A stretch of DNA of 64,000 nt from Streptococcus macedonicus ACA-DC 198 (GTDB lineage: Bacteria; Bacillota; Bacilli; Lactobacillales; Streptococcaceae). Of this stretch, positions 49,491-58,869 are shown in pieces. The notes under the pieces are model-generated. The model worked only from the letters and a program-made list of their open reading frames with translations, had not been told where the DNA came from and searched no databases. The stretch covers positions 1,203,501 through 1,267,500 of the forward strand of contig HE613569.1 in NCBI GenBank assembly GCA_000283635.1, written 5' to 3'. The position numbers were made by a program, and so were the translations under genes. Positions within the stretch are counted from its first letter, which is position 1; each line of letters starts with the position of its first letter.

Positions 49491-49551
49491 AAAATTCAGA
49501 ATTTTTCCCACTAAATTTTATATTTCTCACACATAACAAAAAAAGTCTTTA

Positions 49552-49560
49552 TGATATAAT
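49552..49560 (+). promoter_or_regulatory. Extended -10 promoter of the 49612 gene
   Basis: TGATATAAT within the segment CTTTATGATATAATTGAA, which recurs exactly at 51821-51838 upstream of the LTA synthase gene. Confidence 0.6.
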
Positions 49561-49611
49561 TGAAACTACGTGCAAAACTGAATCACGTTAAAAGCTGATA
49601 GGAGAAAATTA

Positions 49612-50322
49612 ATGAAAAAGAGCGGACTAGGAAAAATCATTCTGATTATCCTAGTAATTCCTTTAGTCATCACTGTTGCTGTACTTTTAATGCCAGTAGC
49701 TCTTATTGGTGGTATTGGTGCAATTTGGTACTTTACTAAAAAGAAACCAGATATTAAAAAGAGAAACATCTCTATTGCAGTTGCTGCCGTTGGCTTGCTA
49801 GGAACTATCTTTATTACGCCAGCCGTTTTTAAAAGCAACAATAACACTTCAACAACTACTGCTTCTTCAACTATTGCAACATCTTCTAGTTCATCTAAAA
49901 CCAAAGAAAGTTCTTCTAAGACAGAGGAATCAACTGAGCCAACAACTCAAAACAATGGGCCAGAATACACCGAAGAATCTAATGCAGCATTTGCAACAGC
50001 ATTCATGAATGCGCTAAATCAATCTCTTGCAGATAACGGTACAAATGTTAGCGTTAGTGTACAATACTACGGCGATAACCTAATTTATGTTATTGTTCCG
50101 CAAGACTTCAAATACGAAACGAATGTAAATCTTCAAAAACTAGCTGATACAGTTCTTGATGCCAAAGAAAATTATTTCAATAATTGGGCAATCGAAAACG
50201 GTTATGATTTAAGCTATACAAACTCACCAAATCTCTACCTAAAATCCGAAGATGATACTACTTTAGCCGAAGAAAGTGGTATTTTCAGCAAAAAAATGAA
50301 ATTAAAAGTAGATAATAGCTAA
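49612..50322 (+). CDS. Membrane protein with Ser/Thr-rich linker, function unknown
   Basis: A 236-residue protein. Two N-terminal hydrophobic segments (about 8-42) are followed by a basic loop (KKKPDIKKR) and a third segment (about 52-70). A Ser/Thr/Glu linker (75-120) leads to an extracellular domain of about 115 residues, with VSVQYYGDNLIYVIVPQDFKYE and a C-terminal KKMKLKVDNS. A family was not recognised. GGAG precedes the ATG. It lies between the aromatic operon and an integrase remnant. Confidence 0.75.
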   Translation: MKKSGLGKIILIILVIPLVITVAVLLMPVALIGGIGAIWYFTKKKPDIKKRNISIAVAAVGLLGTIFITPAVFKSNNNTSTTTASSTIATSSSSSKTKESSSKTEESTEPTTQNNGPEYTEESNAAFATAFMNALNQSLADNGTNVSVSVQYYGDNLIYVIVPQDFKYETNVNLQKLADTVLDAKENYFNNWAIENGYDLSYTNSPNLYLKSEDDTTLAEESGIFSKKMKLKVDNS

Positions 50323-50523
50323 CAGTATTTAGAAACAAAAAAATCCCTCACACTCTCCATCGCCAAACTTTGAGTGCAGGGGTAAAAATAATTAGTATAG
50401 TAAAGAGCCATTTAATGGGCGCTTTTCTAGTATCCTATTTTATCAAATTAGGAGGTGATGTCAAGAATTTCTCTAAGTTAAAAAGCCTTGTCCAGAAGCT
50501 AAATTTTTAACAAGGAGAAACAA
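50323..50523 (+). other. Flank of the integrase remnant with inverted repeats
   Basis: About 200 bp. ATCCCTCACACTC at 50342 is partly complementary to GAGTGCAGGGGT near 50371-50382, and GAGCCATTTAATGGGCGC forms a small hairpin near 50406. AGGAGGTGATG near 50451 is followed by no long frame. These may be remnants of element ends or a terminator; no duplicated att sequence was proven. Confidence 0.35.
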
Positions 50524-51684
50524 ATGAAATACATAAAAACAAAATATCCAAATATATATACATATGAAAATAAAAAAGGGCAAACGCTACTACGTTCGCC
50601 GAAAATTTAAATTCAGTGGCAAGAAGAAAGAAATCACTAAAAGCAATCTGAAAACTCTTGCAGAAGCTAGACACGCTCTTGCCGAAATAGAAGCTAAAAT
50701 TGATAACAACGAATACGACCCACGTTTAAACGTGACTGTCAATGAATATTGGGAAATATACAGCGAAAACCGTATCAAGACAGGGCGTTGGGCGCCAGAT
50801 ACGATAGCAAATAAAGATACACAGTACAGACATTGTTTTCAAAAACGTTTTGGTAATATCAGACTAAAAGATATTGAAAGACTTGACTACGAAGAATATA
50901 TTACACAATTGCTAAATAAATATGCCAGAGTAAGCGTCGTTCAGGCTAACGGTATTTTTGAAGCAATGGTAAATGATGCTGTAGTCAATGGTTATCTTGA
51001 CAAGAACCCTATTTTAAAAATCTACATTGGCGAAAATGGAATCAAACCAAAGAACAAACAAATTTCTTTGAAGGAGTTCAGAAAATGGGATAGCTGCGCT
51101 AAAAAAGTATTATCTCAATACGATTACGTAATGGTGCGACTTACCTACTTTGGAATGCGACGAAGCGAGGTGCTCGGTATTAAATTTAGCTCTTTAGAAC
51201 TAGTGGGCAATCGTTTTAAAATATTTTTAGACGAAAGTCGAACATATCGCCGTCCAAATGGAAACGGAATGAAAACAAAACATCAAGGCGCTATGTAGTC
51301 GTTGATGAAGAAATTAGTGCGCTATTGAAAACGGCAATAAACACTTCTAACGAAATTGCTAAAAAAGCTGGTCGGATTCTTTCAAAAAGTGACTTTCTTT
51401 TTTTAGATGCTGGCGAGAGAGTTCGAAAGGACGCTGGAAAACCAGTCGCTTGTAGTCGTATATTTACAAATTTTAAAAAAGTAAACAGAAATTGCGATAT
51501 TCACGCCACCCCTCATATGATGAGACACTTTTTTGCTACACAAGGACAAATTGCTGGCGTTCCGATTGAGCACATGGCAGCTGCTCTTGGTCACTCAACG
51601 TCTTATATGACACAGCAATATACACATATCCAAGACGAAGTAGCAAGCAACGTTACTGATTCATTCTTGCGTGCAATCAAGTAA
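50524..51684 (+). pseudogene. Phage/ICE-type tyrosine recombinase, frameshifted
   Basis: An integrase broken in two places. The ATG at 50524 with AAGGAG begins MKYIKTKYPNIYTYE; one surplus A in the following A-rich tract shifts the frame into KKGKRYYVRRKFKFSG. A second shift near 51287 separates KTKHQG from RYVVVDEEISALLKTA. Catalytic residues survive: Arg in FGMRRSEVLG, H-x-x-R in HMMRHFFATQ, the late His in LGHSTSYMTQ and Tyr in QQYTH. No excisionase, repressor or cargo is attached, so this is the scar of a lost element. Confidence 0.85.
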
Positions 51685-51825
51685 AAAATTCCCCGCCTTT
51701 GTCCACTCCTAAAAATCAAAAAACACCAAAAAATAGCAAAAAGACATCATTTTTATTTTTTAAGAACCCTTTTAAAACGCCGTTAAAATAGGGTACGGCT
51801 AGTTATGTTAAAAAACTTTCCTTTA

Positions 51826-51834
51826 TGATATAAT
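51826..51834 (+). promoter_or_regulatory. Extended -10 promoter of the LTA synthase gene
   Basis: TGATATAAT inside CTTTATGATATAATTGAA, the same 18-mer as upstream of 49612. It lies 49 nt before the GTG start. Confidence 0.6.
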
Positions 51835-51883
51835 TGAAGCTGAGATTTTATCTTTAGGAAAAAAAATAAAGGAAGTTCCTACA

Positions 51884-54031
51884 GTGAAAAAATTGAAACA
51901 GGTTATCTCACACGTGCTAAACACACGCTTGGGATTCATTTTGACGCTTTTGTTTATGTACTGGCTAAAAACCATGTGGGCTTACCACGTTGACTTTAGT
52001 CTTGATTTGGAAAATTTATATCAAGTTTTCCTTTCAATAATCAACCCCATTTCGCTTGGTTTGCTTTTACTTGGATTAAGTCTTTATATTAAGAGGACAC
52101 GTGTTTTTTATGCCGTTAGTTGGATTATTTACACTATTTTAAATATTCTACTTATCGCTAACGCCATTTATTTCCGTGAGTTTTCTGATTTTATTACTGT
52201 TAGTGCAATGCTTGCAAGTAGTAAGGTTTCTGCTGGTTTAGGGGATTCTGCCTTAAATCTACTGCGAGTTTGGGATATTGTCTATATCTTTGATTACATT
52301 ATCTTAATTATTTTATTTGCTACAAAAAAAATAAAAACAGATAAACGTCCTTTCAACAAACGTGCTAGTTTTGCGATTACAGCATTATCGACTCTGCTTT
52401 TCTCTATCAACCTTTTTATGGCAGAAATTGATAGACCTGAATTGCTAACTCGTGGTTTCTCAAATGTCTATGTCGTTAGAGCGCTTGGTTTACCATCTTT
52501 CACCGTCTATAGTGCTAACCAAACTTATCAAGCTGAAAAAGAACGTAGTGAAGCAACTGCTGACGATTTGACCGAGGTTAAGAAATACGTTTCAGAACAT
52601 TATGCAGCACCAAACTCTAAGTATTATGGTATTGCTCAAGGAAAAAATGTTATCATTATTCATTTAGAAAGTTTCCAACAATTCTTGATTGACTACAAAC
52701 TGGAAGTTGATGGACAATCTTATGAAGTAACACCATTCCTTAATTCGCTATATCACTCAAACTCAACTATTTCTTTCTCAAACTTCTTTAACCAAGTTAA
52801 GGCTGGTAAGACTTCCGATGCCGAAACATTAATGGAAACATCGCTTTTCGGACTCAGCAGCGGGTCATACATGGTTAACTACGGTGGAGATAATACAGCG
52901 TTTGCTGCTCCTTCTATTCTTGCTCAAACAGGCGGATATACTAGCGCTGTATTCCATGGTAATGTCGGTTCGTTCTGGAATCGTAACAATACTTATAAAC
53001 AGTGGGGATATGACTACTTCTTTGATTCATCATATTTTCAAGAGCAAACTGATGAAAATTCATTCCAATACGGCTTGAATGATAAATACATGTTTGCTGA
53101 TTCTATTAAGTATTTAGAACACCTTCAACAACCATTCTATACGAAATTTATCACAGTAAGTAACCACTATCCTTACACTAGCTTGGCCGGAGAATCTGAT
53201 GAAGAAGGTTTCCCACTAGCTCAAACTGATGATGAGACCATTAATGGTTACTTCGCTACAGCTAATTACCTTGATTCTGCTATTGAAGCTTTCTTCAATT
53301 ACTTAAAAGAATCTGGTTTATATGACAATTCTATTATCGTGCTTTATGGGGATCACTACGGTATTTCAAATTCAAGAAATACTAGCCTAGCTTCCCTACT
53401 TGGTAAAGACTCAGAAACTTGGACAGAGTACGATAATGCTATGCTCCAACGTGTTCCATTTATGATTCACATTCCAGGGTACACAGACGGCTTTATTAGT
53501 GACACCTATGGTGGTGAGGTTGATGCTTTACCTACACTTCTTCACTTGCTTGGTGTCGATACTAGCAACTATGTTCAACTTGGACAAGATTTGCTTTCTG
53601 AGGATAACGATCAAACTGTTGCTCTCAGAACAGCTGGATATTATATCACACCTACATATACAAGTTATAGCGGACAGCTCTACTACACAGCGACTGGTGA
53701 AGAAATCACCAATCCAGATGAAAGCACTACTGCGGCAACAAAAGAAATCCGCAATGCCGTTGCTAAACAGCTTTCCGTTAGTGACGAAGTCCAGACGGGA
53801 GATTTACTCCGCTTTGACACAGATACTGGTTTAGAAACCGTTGATAGTTCGTCGATTTCCTACTCCAACTCCTTGAAGAGCCTGAAATCGATAGAGAAAA
53901 AACTAGGTGATGAATCGACAAGCTTGTATAGCGAAAATGGTAACCAATCTACCGTTGACCTCTTTAAAGCTCCAAGCTATATGCAACTGCACAGTAGCTC
54001 ATCATCATCAAGTTCAAGTGACGGCTCCTAA
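51884..54031 (+). CDS. LTA synthase family protein
   Basis: A 715-residue LtaS-type enzyme that polymerises glycerol phosphate from phosphatidylglycerol into lipoteichoic acid. Five membrane helices lie in residues 1-185. The extracellular sulfatase-like domain (about 240-610) has Glu262, the catalytic Thr310 in KAGKTSDAE and the GDHYG metal motif. The start is GTG behind AAGGAAG. The C-terminus carries an extra tail ending in a serine run (SSSSSSS), longer than the catalytic core needs. Which glycolipid primer is used cannot be said. Confidence 0.93.
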   Translation: MKKLKQVISHVLNTRLGFILTLLFMYWLKTMWAYHVDFSLDLENLYQVFLSIINPISLGLLLLGLSLYIKRTRVFYAVSWIIYTILNILLIANAIYFREFSDFITVSAMLASSKVSAGLGDSALNLLRVWDIVYIFDYIILIILFATKKIKTDKRPFNKRASFAITALSTLLFSINLFMAEIDRPELLTRGFSNVYVVRALGLPSFTVYSANQTYQAEKERSEATADDLTEVKKYVSEHYAAPNSKYYGIAQGKNVIIIHLESFQQFLIDYKLEVDGQSYEVTPFLNSLYHSNSTISFSNFFNQVKAGKTSDAETLMETSLFGLSSGSYMVNYGGDNTAFAAPSILAQTGGYTSAVFHGNVGSFWNRNNTYKQWGYDYFFDSSYFQEQTDENSFQYGLNDKYMFADSIKYLEHLQQPFYTKFITVSNHYPYTSLAGESDEEGFPLAQTDDETINGYFATANYLDSAIEAFFNYLKESGLYDNSIIVLYGDHYGISNSRNTSLASLLGKDSETWTEYDNAMLQRVPFMIHIPGYTDGFISDTYGGEVDALPTLLHLLGVDTSNYVQLGQDLLSEDNDQTVALRTAGYYITPTYTSYSGQLYYTATGEEITNPDESTTAATKEIRNAVAKQLSVSDEVQTGDLLRFDTDTGLETVDSSSISYSNSLKSLKSIEKKLGDESTSLYSENGNQSTVDLFKAPSYMQLHSSSSSSSSSDGS

Positions 54032-54049
54032 CCCATAATTAACATAATC

Positions 54050-54090
54050 AAAACAACCAATCACTATTACATTTAGTGATTGGTTGTTTT
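54050..54090 (+). terminator. Terminator of the LTA synthase gene
   Basis: A 17-bp perfect stem (AAAACAACCAATCACTA and its complement) around a 7-nt loop, ending in T6. It lies 18 nt after the stop. Confidence 0.85.
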
Positions 54091-54157
54091 TTGCCTTATA
54101 CCAATAAGTGAAAATAATCCTTTTCTAGTACTCCTACGATTACCTTTCAAGTCGAAG

Positions 54158-54328
54158 TTACATTCTAATTTCTCTAGCAGACTCAAAATCGAACTCACAA
54201 GTAAATAATAAATCCTGTCTTGCCAACAATATCTTATCACCGTTTTTCGACGGTAATCCCGAACACGCTATTTCAAAATTCTTAACGTCTAAATCATAGC
54301 GCACCAGGTAACGATATAAATAGTTCAC
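54158..54328 (-). CDS. Orphan 57-codon frame beside the intron
   Basis: GTG at 54328 to TAA at 54158 encodes VNYLYRYLVRYDLDVKNFE... and ends FESAREIRM. The frame is open backwards to the group II intron end at 54350, so it looks like the tail of a longer gene. No ribosome site is seen and no family was recognised. It may be chance or a fragment carried on the original downstream flank. Confidence 0.25.
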   Translation of the reverse strand: MNYLYRYLVRYDLDVKNFEIACSGLPSKNGDKILLARQDLLFTCEFDFESAREIRM

Positions 54329-54418
54329 ATGTTTTATTCTATTTGAATAATCGAGTAGGGGCTAACTTGTAGTCCCTCTCACACCACCATACGTGCCGTT
54401 CGGCATACGGCGGTTCCA

Positions 54419-55696
54419 TTAACTGTTAACATGTCGTTCCATGTAGTAGTCTAAACAGCTGACTAATCCTCGTTTTGTGAGGATTGGTTTTGATATAGCT
54501 TGATTAAGGACAGACTGACAGGTTACCAGTTGATAGTGGTTACCCCAACCCGATACCTTGTCTGCTAACCACCTAGGAACACCTAATTTAAGCAATCCCA
54601 AACGCCGTTTAGCTTTGGTTTTCCACTGCTTCCAGATAATCACTCGTAAATGAGTTCGCAAATGCTTATCTATCTTGGTGAGAGTTGTTTTCATCACTCC
54701 GATACGGAAGTAATTTATCCAACCCCTGATTAGCCAGTTAAGCCGTTGAATTCTCATACCTAGTTCTATACTATGCTTACGGCTGGTAAGAAGTTTTAAC
54801 TTTTCCTTGAACCATCTAACGCTATCTTGATGAGGACGACTTACCCATTGGTTTATTTTAGGTTGATACCAAAAGCCAAAGCCGAGATAGTTTAGACGAG
54901 TTGGCTTAGGGATTTTGGTCTTTCTAGCGTTAACCTTGAGACCGAGACGTTTCTCAATATAGCGAGTAACAGAATGCATCACTCGAATAGCTGATGCTCT
55001 ACTTCCTACAGCCATAACACAGTCATCTGCGTACCTCACAAAACGTAACCCTCGTGCCATTAGCTCCTTATCCAACTCATTAAGCATGATATTGGATAAT
55101 AATGGGGAGAGATTACCTCCTTGCGGTGTACCAACTGGTGTATCATGGTACTTTCCTTGTATTATAACACCAGCTTGTAGGTATTTACGGATGAGAGATT
55201 CTGTATCTCCGTCATTGGTGATGTTGTGTACATAGGACATCAAGCGGTCTTGGGGAACATTATCAAAGAATTTCTCTAGGTCAATGTCCACTATCCAAGT
55301 ATAACTGTCATTAAGATAGTCTAATAGCTTCAGGGTAGCCATTTCACAAGAGCGGTTCGGACGAAAGCCATAACTCGTCTCTTGGAAATGTGGTTCACAC
55401 AAGGGTGTGATAACTTGGACTATCGCTTGTTGGATAATTCTATCCACTATGGTTGGTATACCTAGGTTACGCTTTACTCCCTGTGGTTTGGGTATTTCTA
55501 CTCGTAAGACAGGTTGTGGTTTGTACTTTCTCGCAAGTATCTGGCTTTTAATCATACACCAGTTCTTATTGAGGTACAAGCCAATATCTGTTACGGTGAT
55601 ACCGTCTACACCAGCTGACTCTTTATTAGCACAAACTTTGGTGAAAGCAGTCATCATATTCTCTTTAGATAAGATTTGAGTTAACAATGGCGACAT
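54419..55696 (-). CDS. Group II intron reverse transcriptase/maturase
   Basis: A 425-residue RT/maturase that splices and mobilises its host intron. RT motifs include DIDLEKFFDN (137-146), TPQGGNLSPLLSNIML (about 190-205) and active-site YADD (222-225). The maturase (X/GIIM) domain follows, with RLNWLIRGWINYFRIG. There is no C-terminal endonuclease domain, as in class C. The frame is intact, so the intron may still move. Confidence 0.93.
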   Translation of the reverse strand: MSPLLTQILSKENMMTAFTKVCANKESAGVDGITVTDIGLYLNKNWCMIKSQILARKYKPQPVLRVEIPKPQGVKRNLGIPTIVDRIIQQAIVQVITPLCEPHFQETSYGFRPNRSCEMATLKLLDYLNDSYTWIVDIDLEKFFDNVPQDRLMSYVHNITNDGDTESLIRKYLQAGVIIQGKYHDTPVGTPQGGNLSPLLSNIMLNELDKELMARGLRFVRYADDCVMAVGSRASAIRVMHSVTRYIEKRLGLKVNARKTKIPKPTRLNYLGFGFWYQPKINQWVSRPHQDSVRWFKEKLKLLTSRKHSIELGMRIQRLNWLIRGWINYFRIGVMKTTLTKIDKHLRTHLRVIIWKQWKTKAKRRLGLLKLGVPRWLADKVSGWGNHYQLVTCQSVLNQAISKPILTKRGLVSCLDYYMERHVNS

Positions 55697-56218
55697 GTGT
55701 GTGATTCTTTTCTTGTTTCGTTACCTACGGGACACCTTGTATTAAGATAGTTCGCTGCCTATACGGGACAGTTACTATACCTATCAGACCGACGTTTCAG
55801 GTACAGGCGAAGTGGAAACACCTCTTCAGTTAATAGTTCACCCCTTCGCTCCACTTCCATTACAGAAGTTTCAACGCTACTATGGGTTCGGCTGACTTCT
55901 CATTGTTGTTACTAGGATAGTTTCCTCAATGAGACCTCACGGGATAAGTCATACATCTTTCCTCGATTACTCTCGTGATTTACACCAACAGGTTACGACT
56001 ACCTTCTTGGACTTTAGTGTTTTTGGCCACCTCATCCGCTGTTAACGCCTTGTATCACGTTTCTATTCGTAGAACCTCGATTTCGCTATCCCTTCCTCTC
56101 CCCGCTACCTCACGTCCCCGCTACCTCACGATAGTCAGGATGCAGAGTCGCTATTGGGTTCACCGGTAGCAGGTACCCAGAGGACTTGCACCTCAGATGT
56201 ACGACATGCCCGTCGTAC
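55697..56218 (-). ncRNA. Intron RNA domains I-IV (5' part)
   Basis: The 520 nt between the intron 5' end and the RT start hold no protein. Several complementary segments are seen, such as GTACGAC/GTCGTAC. CGGGATAAGT and ACGGGACAG repeats may be tertiary contacts. Short plus-strand frames here are not coding. Confidence 0.6.
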
Positions 56219-56224
56219 CAAAAA

Positions 56225-56249
56225 AGCACTAAGCTGTAAGCTTAGTGCT
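56225..56249 (-). terminator. Terminator of infC-rpmI-rplT, intron target
   Basis: A perfect 11-bp stem, AGCACTAAGCT/AGCTTAGTGCT, with a 3-nt loop and a T6 run on the minus strand. The intron begins directly after the T run. Confidence 0.85.
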
Positions 56250-56289
56250 CTTAATTGATTTTAAGTAGAACTTACGTTTGTTTTAATTC

Positions 56290-56649
56290 TTATTTACCAA
56301 GTTTAGCTTTAGCTGCATCTGCAAGAGCTGTGAAAGCTGCTGCATCGTTAACTGCTAAATCAGCAAGCATTTTACGGTTAACTTCGATTTCAGCTAATTT
56401 CAAACCGTGCATCAATTGTGAGTATGACAAACCATTCATACGAGCTGCTGCATTGATACGTGTGATCCAAAGTTTACGGAAATCACGTTTTTTCTGACGA
56501 CGGTCACGGTATGCATAGTAGTAAGAGTTCATTACTTGTTCTTTTGCAGTACGGAACAAGATATGTTTTGCACCATAGTAACCTTTAGCAAGTTTCAATA
56601 CACGTTTACGACGTTTGCGTGATACAACGCCACCTTTAACACGAGCCAT
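56290..56649 (-). CDS. rplT: 50S ribosomal protein L20
   Basis: A 119-residue L20, complete, starting [23 protein letters not shown]. It binds 23S rRNA early in assembly and, in Firmicutes, represses its own operon through the leader upstream of infC. It is last in infC-rpmI-rplT. Confidence 0.98.
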   Translation of the reverse strand: MARVKGGVVSRKRRKRVLKLAKGYYGAKHILFRTAKEQVMNSYYYAYRDRRQKKRDFRKLWITRINAAARMNGLSYSQLMHGLKLAEIEVNRKMLADLAVNDAAAFTALADAAKAKLGK

Positions 56650-56700
56650 TTATATTCTCCTCCAAATAATTCTTAATAATATTGAGTAAATGCTTTATTC

Positions 56701-56901
56701 TTATTTAAGACCTGAAAGCATTGCTTTAATACGTTTGAAATCTCCTGGGTGCACCATAGCGGCTTTGCGAAGATGACGACGTTGTTTTTTAGTTTTACCG
56801 TGGAAACGGTGTGAAGTAAACGCACGGAAGCGTTTCAATCCACCAGAACCTGTACGTTTGAAACGTTTAGCTGATGCGCGGTGAGTTTTTTGTTTTGGCA
56901 T
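56701..56901 (-). CDS. rpmI: 50S ribosomal protein L35
   Basis: A 66-residue basic protein, [21 protein letters not shown], the L35 signature. GAGGAGAATTC lies ahead of the ATG. It lies between infC and rplT as usual. Confidence 0.98.
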   Translation of the reverse strand: MPKQKTHRASAKRFKRTGSGGLKRFRAFTSHRFHGKTKKQRRHLRKAAMVHPGDFKRIKAMLSGLK

Positions 56902-56938
56902 TTTAGAATTCTCCTCTTAAAATATTTAAAATTGACAA

Positions 56939-57469
56939 TTATTTTTTGTCAGGAATTGGAGCAAGTTGCATGAACATTTGACGTCCATCCATCTTAGCTC
57001 GTTGCTCAATAATAGCAATATCTTGCGTTCTTTCTGCAAATTCCGCCAATACCTTTGCTCCAATTTCCTTGTGAGTAATCATACGACCTCTAAAGCGAAT
57101 TGAGACTTTCACTTTGTTTCCTTTTTCAAGGAATTTACGGCCATTACGAAGTTTAGTGTCAAAGTCACCTTTATCGATAACTGGGCTAAGACGAACTTCT
57201 TTAACAGTCACAACGCTTTGTTTTTTACGTTGTTCCTTACTTTTCTTTTGATACTCAAATTTGAACTTTCCATAGTCCATAATTTTTGCAACAGGTGGCG
57301 TAGCTTGTGGCTGAATTAAAACCAAGTCAACATTAGCGTTATCAGCAACAGCTTGTGCTTCTGATAATGGTTTAATTCCTAGTTGTTCACCATCAAGACC
57401 AACGAGACGAACTTCGCGAACGCGGATTTCATCGTTAATGAATAGATCTTTCTTAGCTATGATTTTCAC
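56939..57469 (-). CDS. infC: Translation initiation factor IF-3
   Basis: IF-3, 176 residues from the GTG at 57469. It has an N-domain [17 protein letters not shown] and a C-domain ending [10 protein letters not shown]. The GTG overlaps the AGAGG ribosome site, so it is a poor start. An AUC (57463) 5 nt or AUA (57460) 8 nt downstream of the site fits better and aligns with the AUU start of B. subtilis IF-3. A rare start codon is IF-3's known autoregulatory device, so the true protein may be 3 codons shorter. Confidence 0.95.
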   Translation of the reverse strand: MKIIAKKDLFINDEIRVREVRLVGLDGEQLGIKPLSEAQAVADNANVDLVLIQPQATPPVAKIMDYGKFKFEYQKKSKEQRKKQSVVTVKEVRLSPVIDKGDFDTKLRNGRKFLEKGNKVKVSIRFRGRMITHKEIGAKVLAEFAERTQDIAIIEQRAKMDGRQMFMQLAPIPDKK

Positions 57470-57497
57470 CTCTTTATTTTTTTAGAGAAAAACAAAA

Positions 57498-57615
57498 ACG
57501 GACTTGACAAACCAAGCCCGTACATACATAGTATTCCCGGAGGAATCTTTGACATGTTGGGCCAGACAACCTTAGTCGCAAGGCGAGAAGTTCTCACTTC
57601 TGCTTTTCTCATTGT
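57498..57615 (-). ncRNA. L20 leader of infC-rpmI-rplT
   Basis: The minus-strand leader contains AGAAGTGAGAACTTCTCGCC, CTTGCGACTAAGG and TTGTCTGGCC, typical of the Firmicute L20 leader. It ends in a terminator (57498-57521: ACGGGCTTG/CAAGTCCGT, T5). L20 is expected to bind and promote termination. Confidence 0.8.
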
Positions 57616-57634
57616 CTCTATTCTATCATAGAGA

Positions 57635-58315
57635 CTAATCCATGTCAATGATTTTTTCTGCTTTTTCTTGAATAAATTTGACAACACCGTCGATATCAAC
57701 ACCAGTTGTATCAAAAGTAATGGCATCATCAGCAGCTTTCAACGGTGAAACTTTACGATGACTGTCTTTGTAATCACGTTCTGCAATTTCACGCATCAAT
57801 GTTTCAAAATCCGTTTCAATACCTTTTTCTTGGTTTTCTTTAAAACGACGTTCTGCTCGTTCTTCTACCGACGCAATCAAGAAAATTTTCAATTCTGCAT
57901 CTGGTAAAACAACCGTTCCAATGTCACGACCATCCATGATGATAGCACCATTTTTAGCAATGCGACGTTGTTGCTCAACCAGTTCTTCGCGAACTTCTGG
58001 TATAGCTGCCACCCAAGAAACGTTGTTTGTCACATCATTTTGGCGGATAGCAAGTGTCACATCTTTGTCACCAACAAAAACAGTTTGACTACCATCTTCG
58101 GCACGTCCAAAAGAAATAGGGTGCTTAGACAAAGCTTCTAAAATTTCTTGGACGTTGTTTTCTGTTAATCCATTTTGCAAAGCTAGATAAGTTGCTGAAC
58201 GATACATTGCTCCAGTGTCAAGATAAGTATAGCCAAGATTTTTAGCAATAATCTTGGCTACTGTACTCTTTCCACTTGAAGCAGGACCATCAATCGCAAT
58301 TCTAATTGATTTCAT
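57635..58315 (-). CDS. cmk: Cytidylate kinase
   Basis: A 226-residue (d)CMP kinase. The P-loop [12 protein letters not shown] is at residues 10-21; [14 protein letters not shown] and [14 protein letters not shown] are conserved. It feeds CTP/dCTP pools and connects to the pyrimidine operon in metabolism. It lies upstream of infC, separated by the L20 leader. Confidence 0.97.
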   Translation of the reverse strand: MKSIRIAIDGPASSGKSTVAKIIAKNLGYTYLDTGAMYRSATYLALQNGLTENNVQEILEALSKHPISFGRAEDGSQTVFVGDKDVTLAIRQNDVTNNVSWVAAIPEVREELVEQQRRIAKNGAIIMDGRDIGTVVLPDAELKIFLIASVEERAERRFKENQEKGIETDFETLMREIAERDYKDSHRKVSPLKAADDAITFDTTGVDIDGVVKFIQEKAEKIIDMD

Positions 58316-58330
58316 GATTTCCTTTTCTTC

Positions 58331-58825
58331 CTAATTAATATAAACTTCATCTCCTGGGTTAGCATACCAATAACCCGATGTCATGTGGTCAGGGTTAAGC
58401 TCATAGAGTGTTTCAACTGAAATGCCTGCACGTGCTGCAATAGAAGCTGGACCTTCTCCTGGTAAAACAGTAATAGTGTCGCCGCTACCAGTAGAGCTTG
58501 AAGATTCAGTTATATCATCTGAACTTGCATCTGTTGAAGACTCATCAGTCGTTGTTTCAGCAGTTATCTCTGATGATGACGCTTCTGACGACGAAGAAAC
58601 AACGCTAGATGATGATGCACCATAAAAATTCGATGTTTCTGATGCTTTATCACTATCACGATTTGAAGTGTAAAAAACAACAAACAAAATCGCAACCACA
58701 ATGACAAAGAAAATACTAAGCAACGCTGTCAACAAAGGCGTACTAATAGCAGAGCCTTTTGTTTTACGGCTGATTTTAATTTCGTTGTCATCGACTACTT
58801 TTTCTTCCCACGGTTGTTTTGTCAT
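58331..58825 (-). CDS. LysM domain cell-surface protein
   Basis: A 164-residue type II membrane protein: a charged cytoplasmic start, a helix at about 29-51, a Ser/Thr/Asp spacer (about 60-115), and a C-terminal LysM domain (about 118-164, ITVLPGEGPASIAARAG). LysM binds peptidoglycan GlcNAc. It matches the streptococcal SAG1386/EF1546 family, whose role is unclear. It is upstream of cmk by 15 nt. Confidence 0.88.
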   Translation of the reverse strand: MTKQPWEEKVVDDNEIKISRKTKGSAISTPLLTALLSIFFVIVVAILFVVFYTSNRDSDKASETSNFYGASSSSVVSSSSEASSSEITAETTTDESSTDASSDDITESSSSTGSGDTITVLPGEGPASIAARAGISVETLYELNPDHMTSGYWYANPGDEVYIN

Positions 58826-58834
58826 AATGTCCCC

Positions 58835-58863
58835 TTGTTAAATAAATCAATTCATATTACAAT
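58835..58863 (+). promoter_or_regulatory. Promoter abutting the ferredoxin start
   Basis: TTGTTA (58835-58840), 17-bp spacer, TACAAT (58858-58863), then AATACT and the ATG at 58870. No ribosome site is present. Confidence 0.55.
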
Positions 58864-58869
58864 AATACT

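Larger units (their letters stand above)
54350..56218 (-). mobile_element. Group II intron, class C-like
   Basis: A retroelement of about 1.87 kb on the minus strand. The 5' end reads GTACGAC-GGGCAT-GTCGTAC, a hairpin at domain I. The 3' end has a domain V with CCGCCGTATGCC-GAAC-GGCACGTATGGTGG near 54370-54415, a short domain VI, and terminal CTACTCGAT. The reverse-transcriptase gene lies in domain IV. It is inserted right after the T run of the rplT terminator, the target type of class C introns. The exact 5' base is uncertain by 1-2 nt. Confidence 0.85.

Noticed and set aside
54419..55696. Possible transposon-borne retron or DGR reverse transcriptase
   Set aside because: The maturase domain and domain V-like RNA downstream identify a group II intron; no msr/msd or template/variable repeats were seen.
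57466..57729. 87-codon minus-strand frame spanning the end of cmk and the infC leader
   Set aside because: It runs through the L20 leader RNA and its terminator and overlaps cmk in another frame; no ribosome site.
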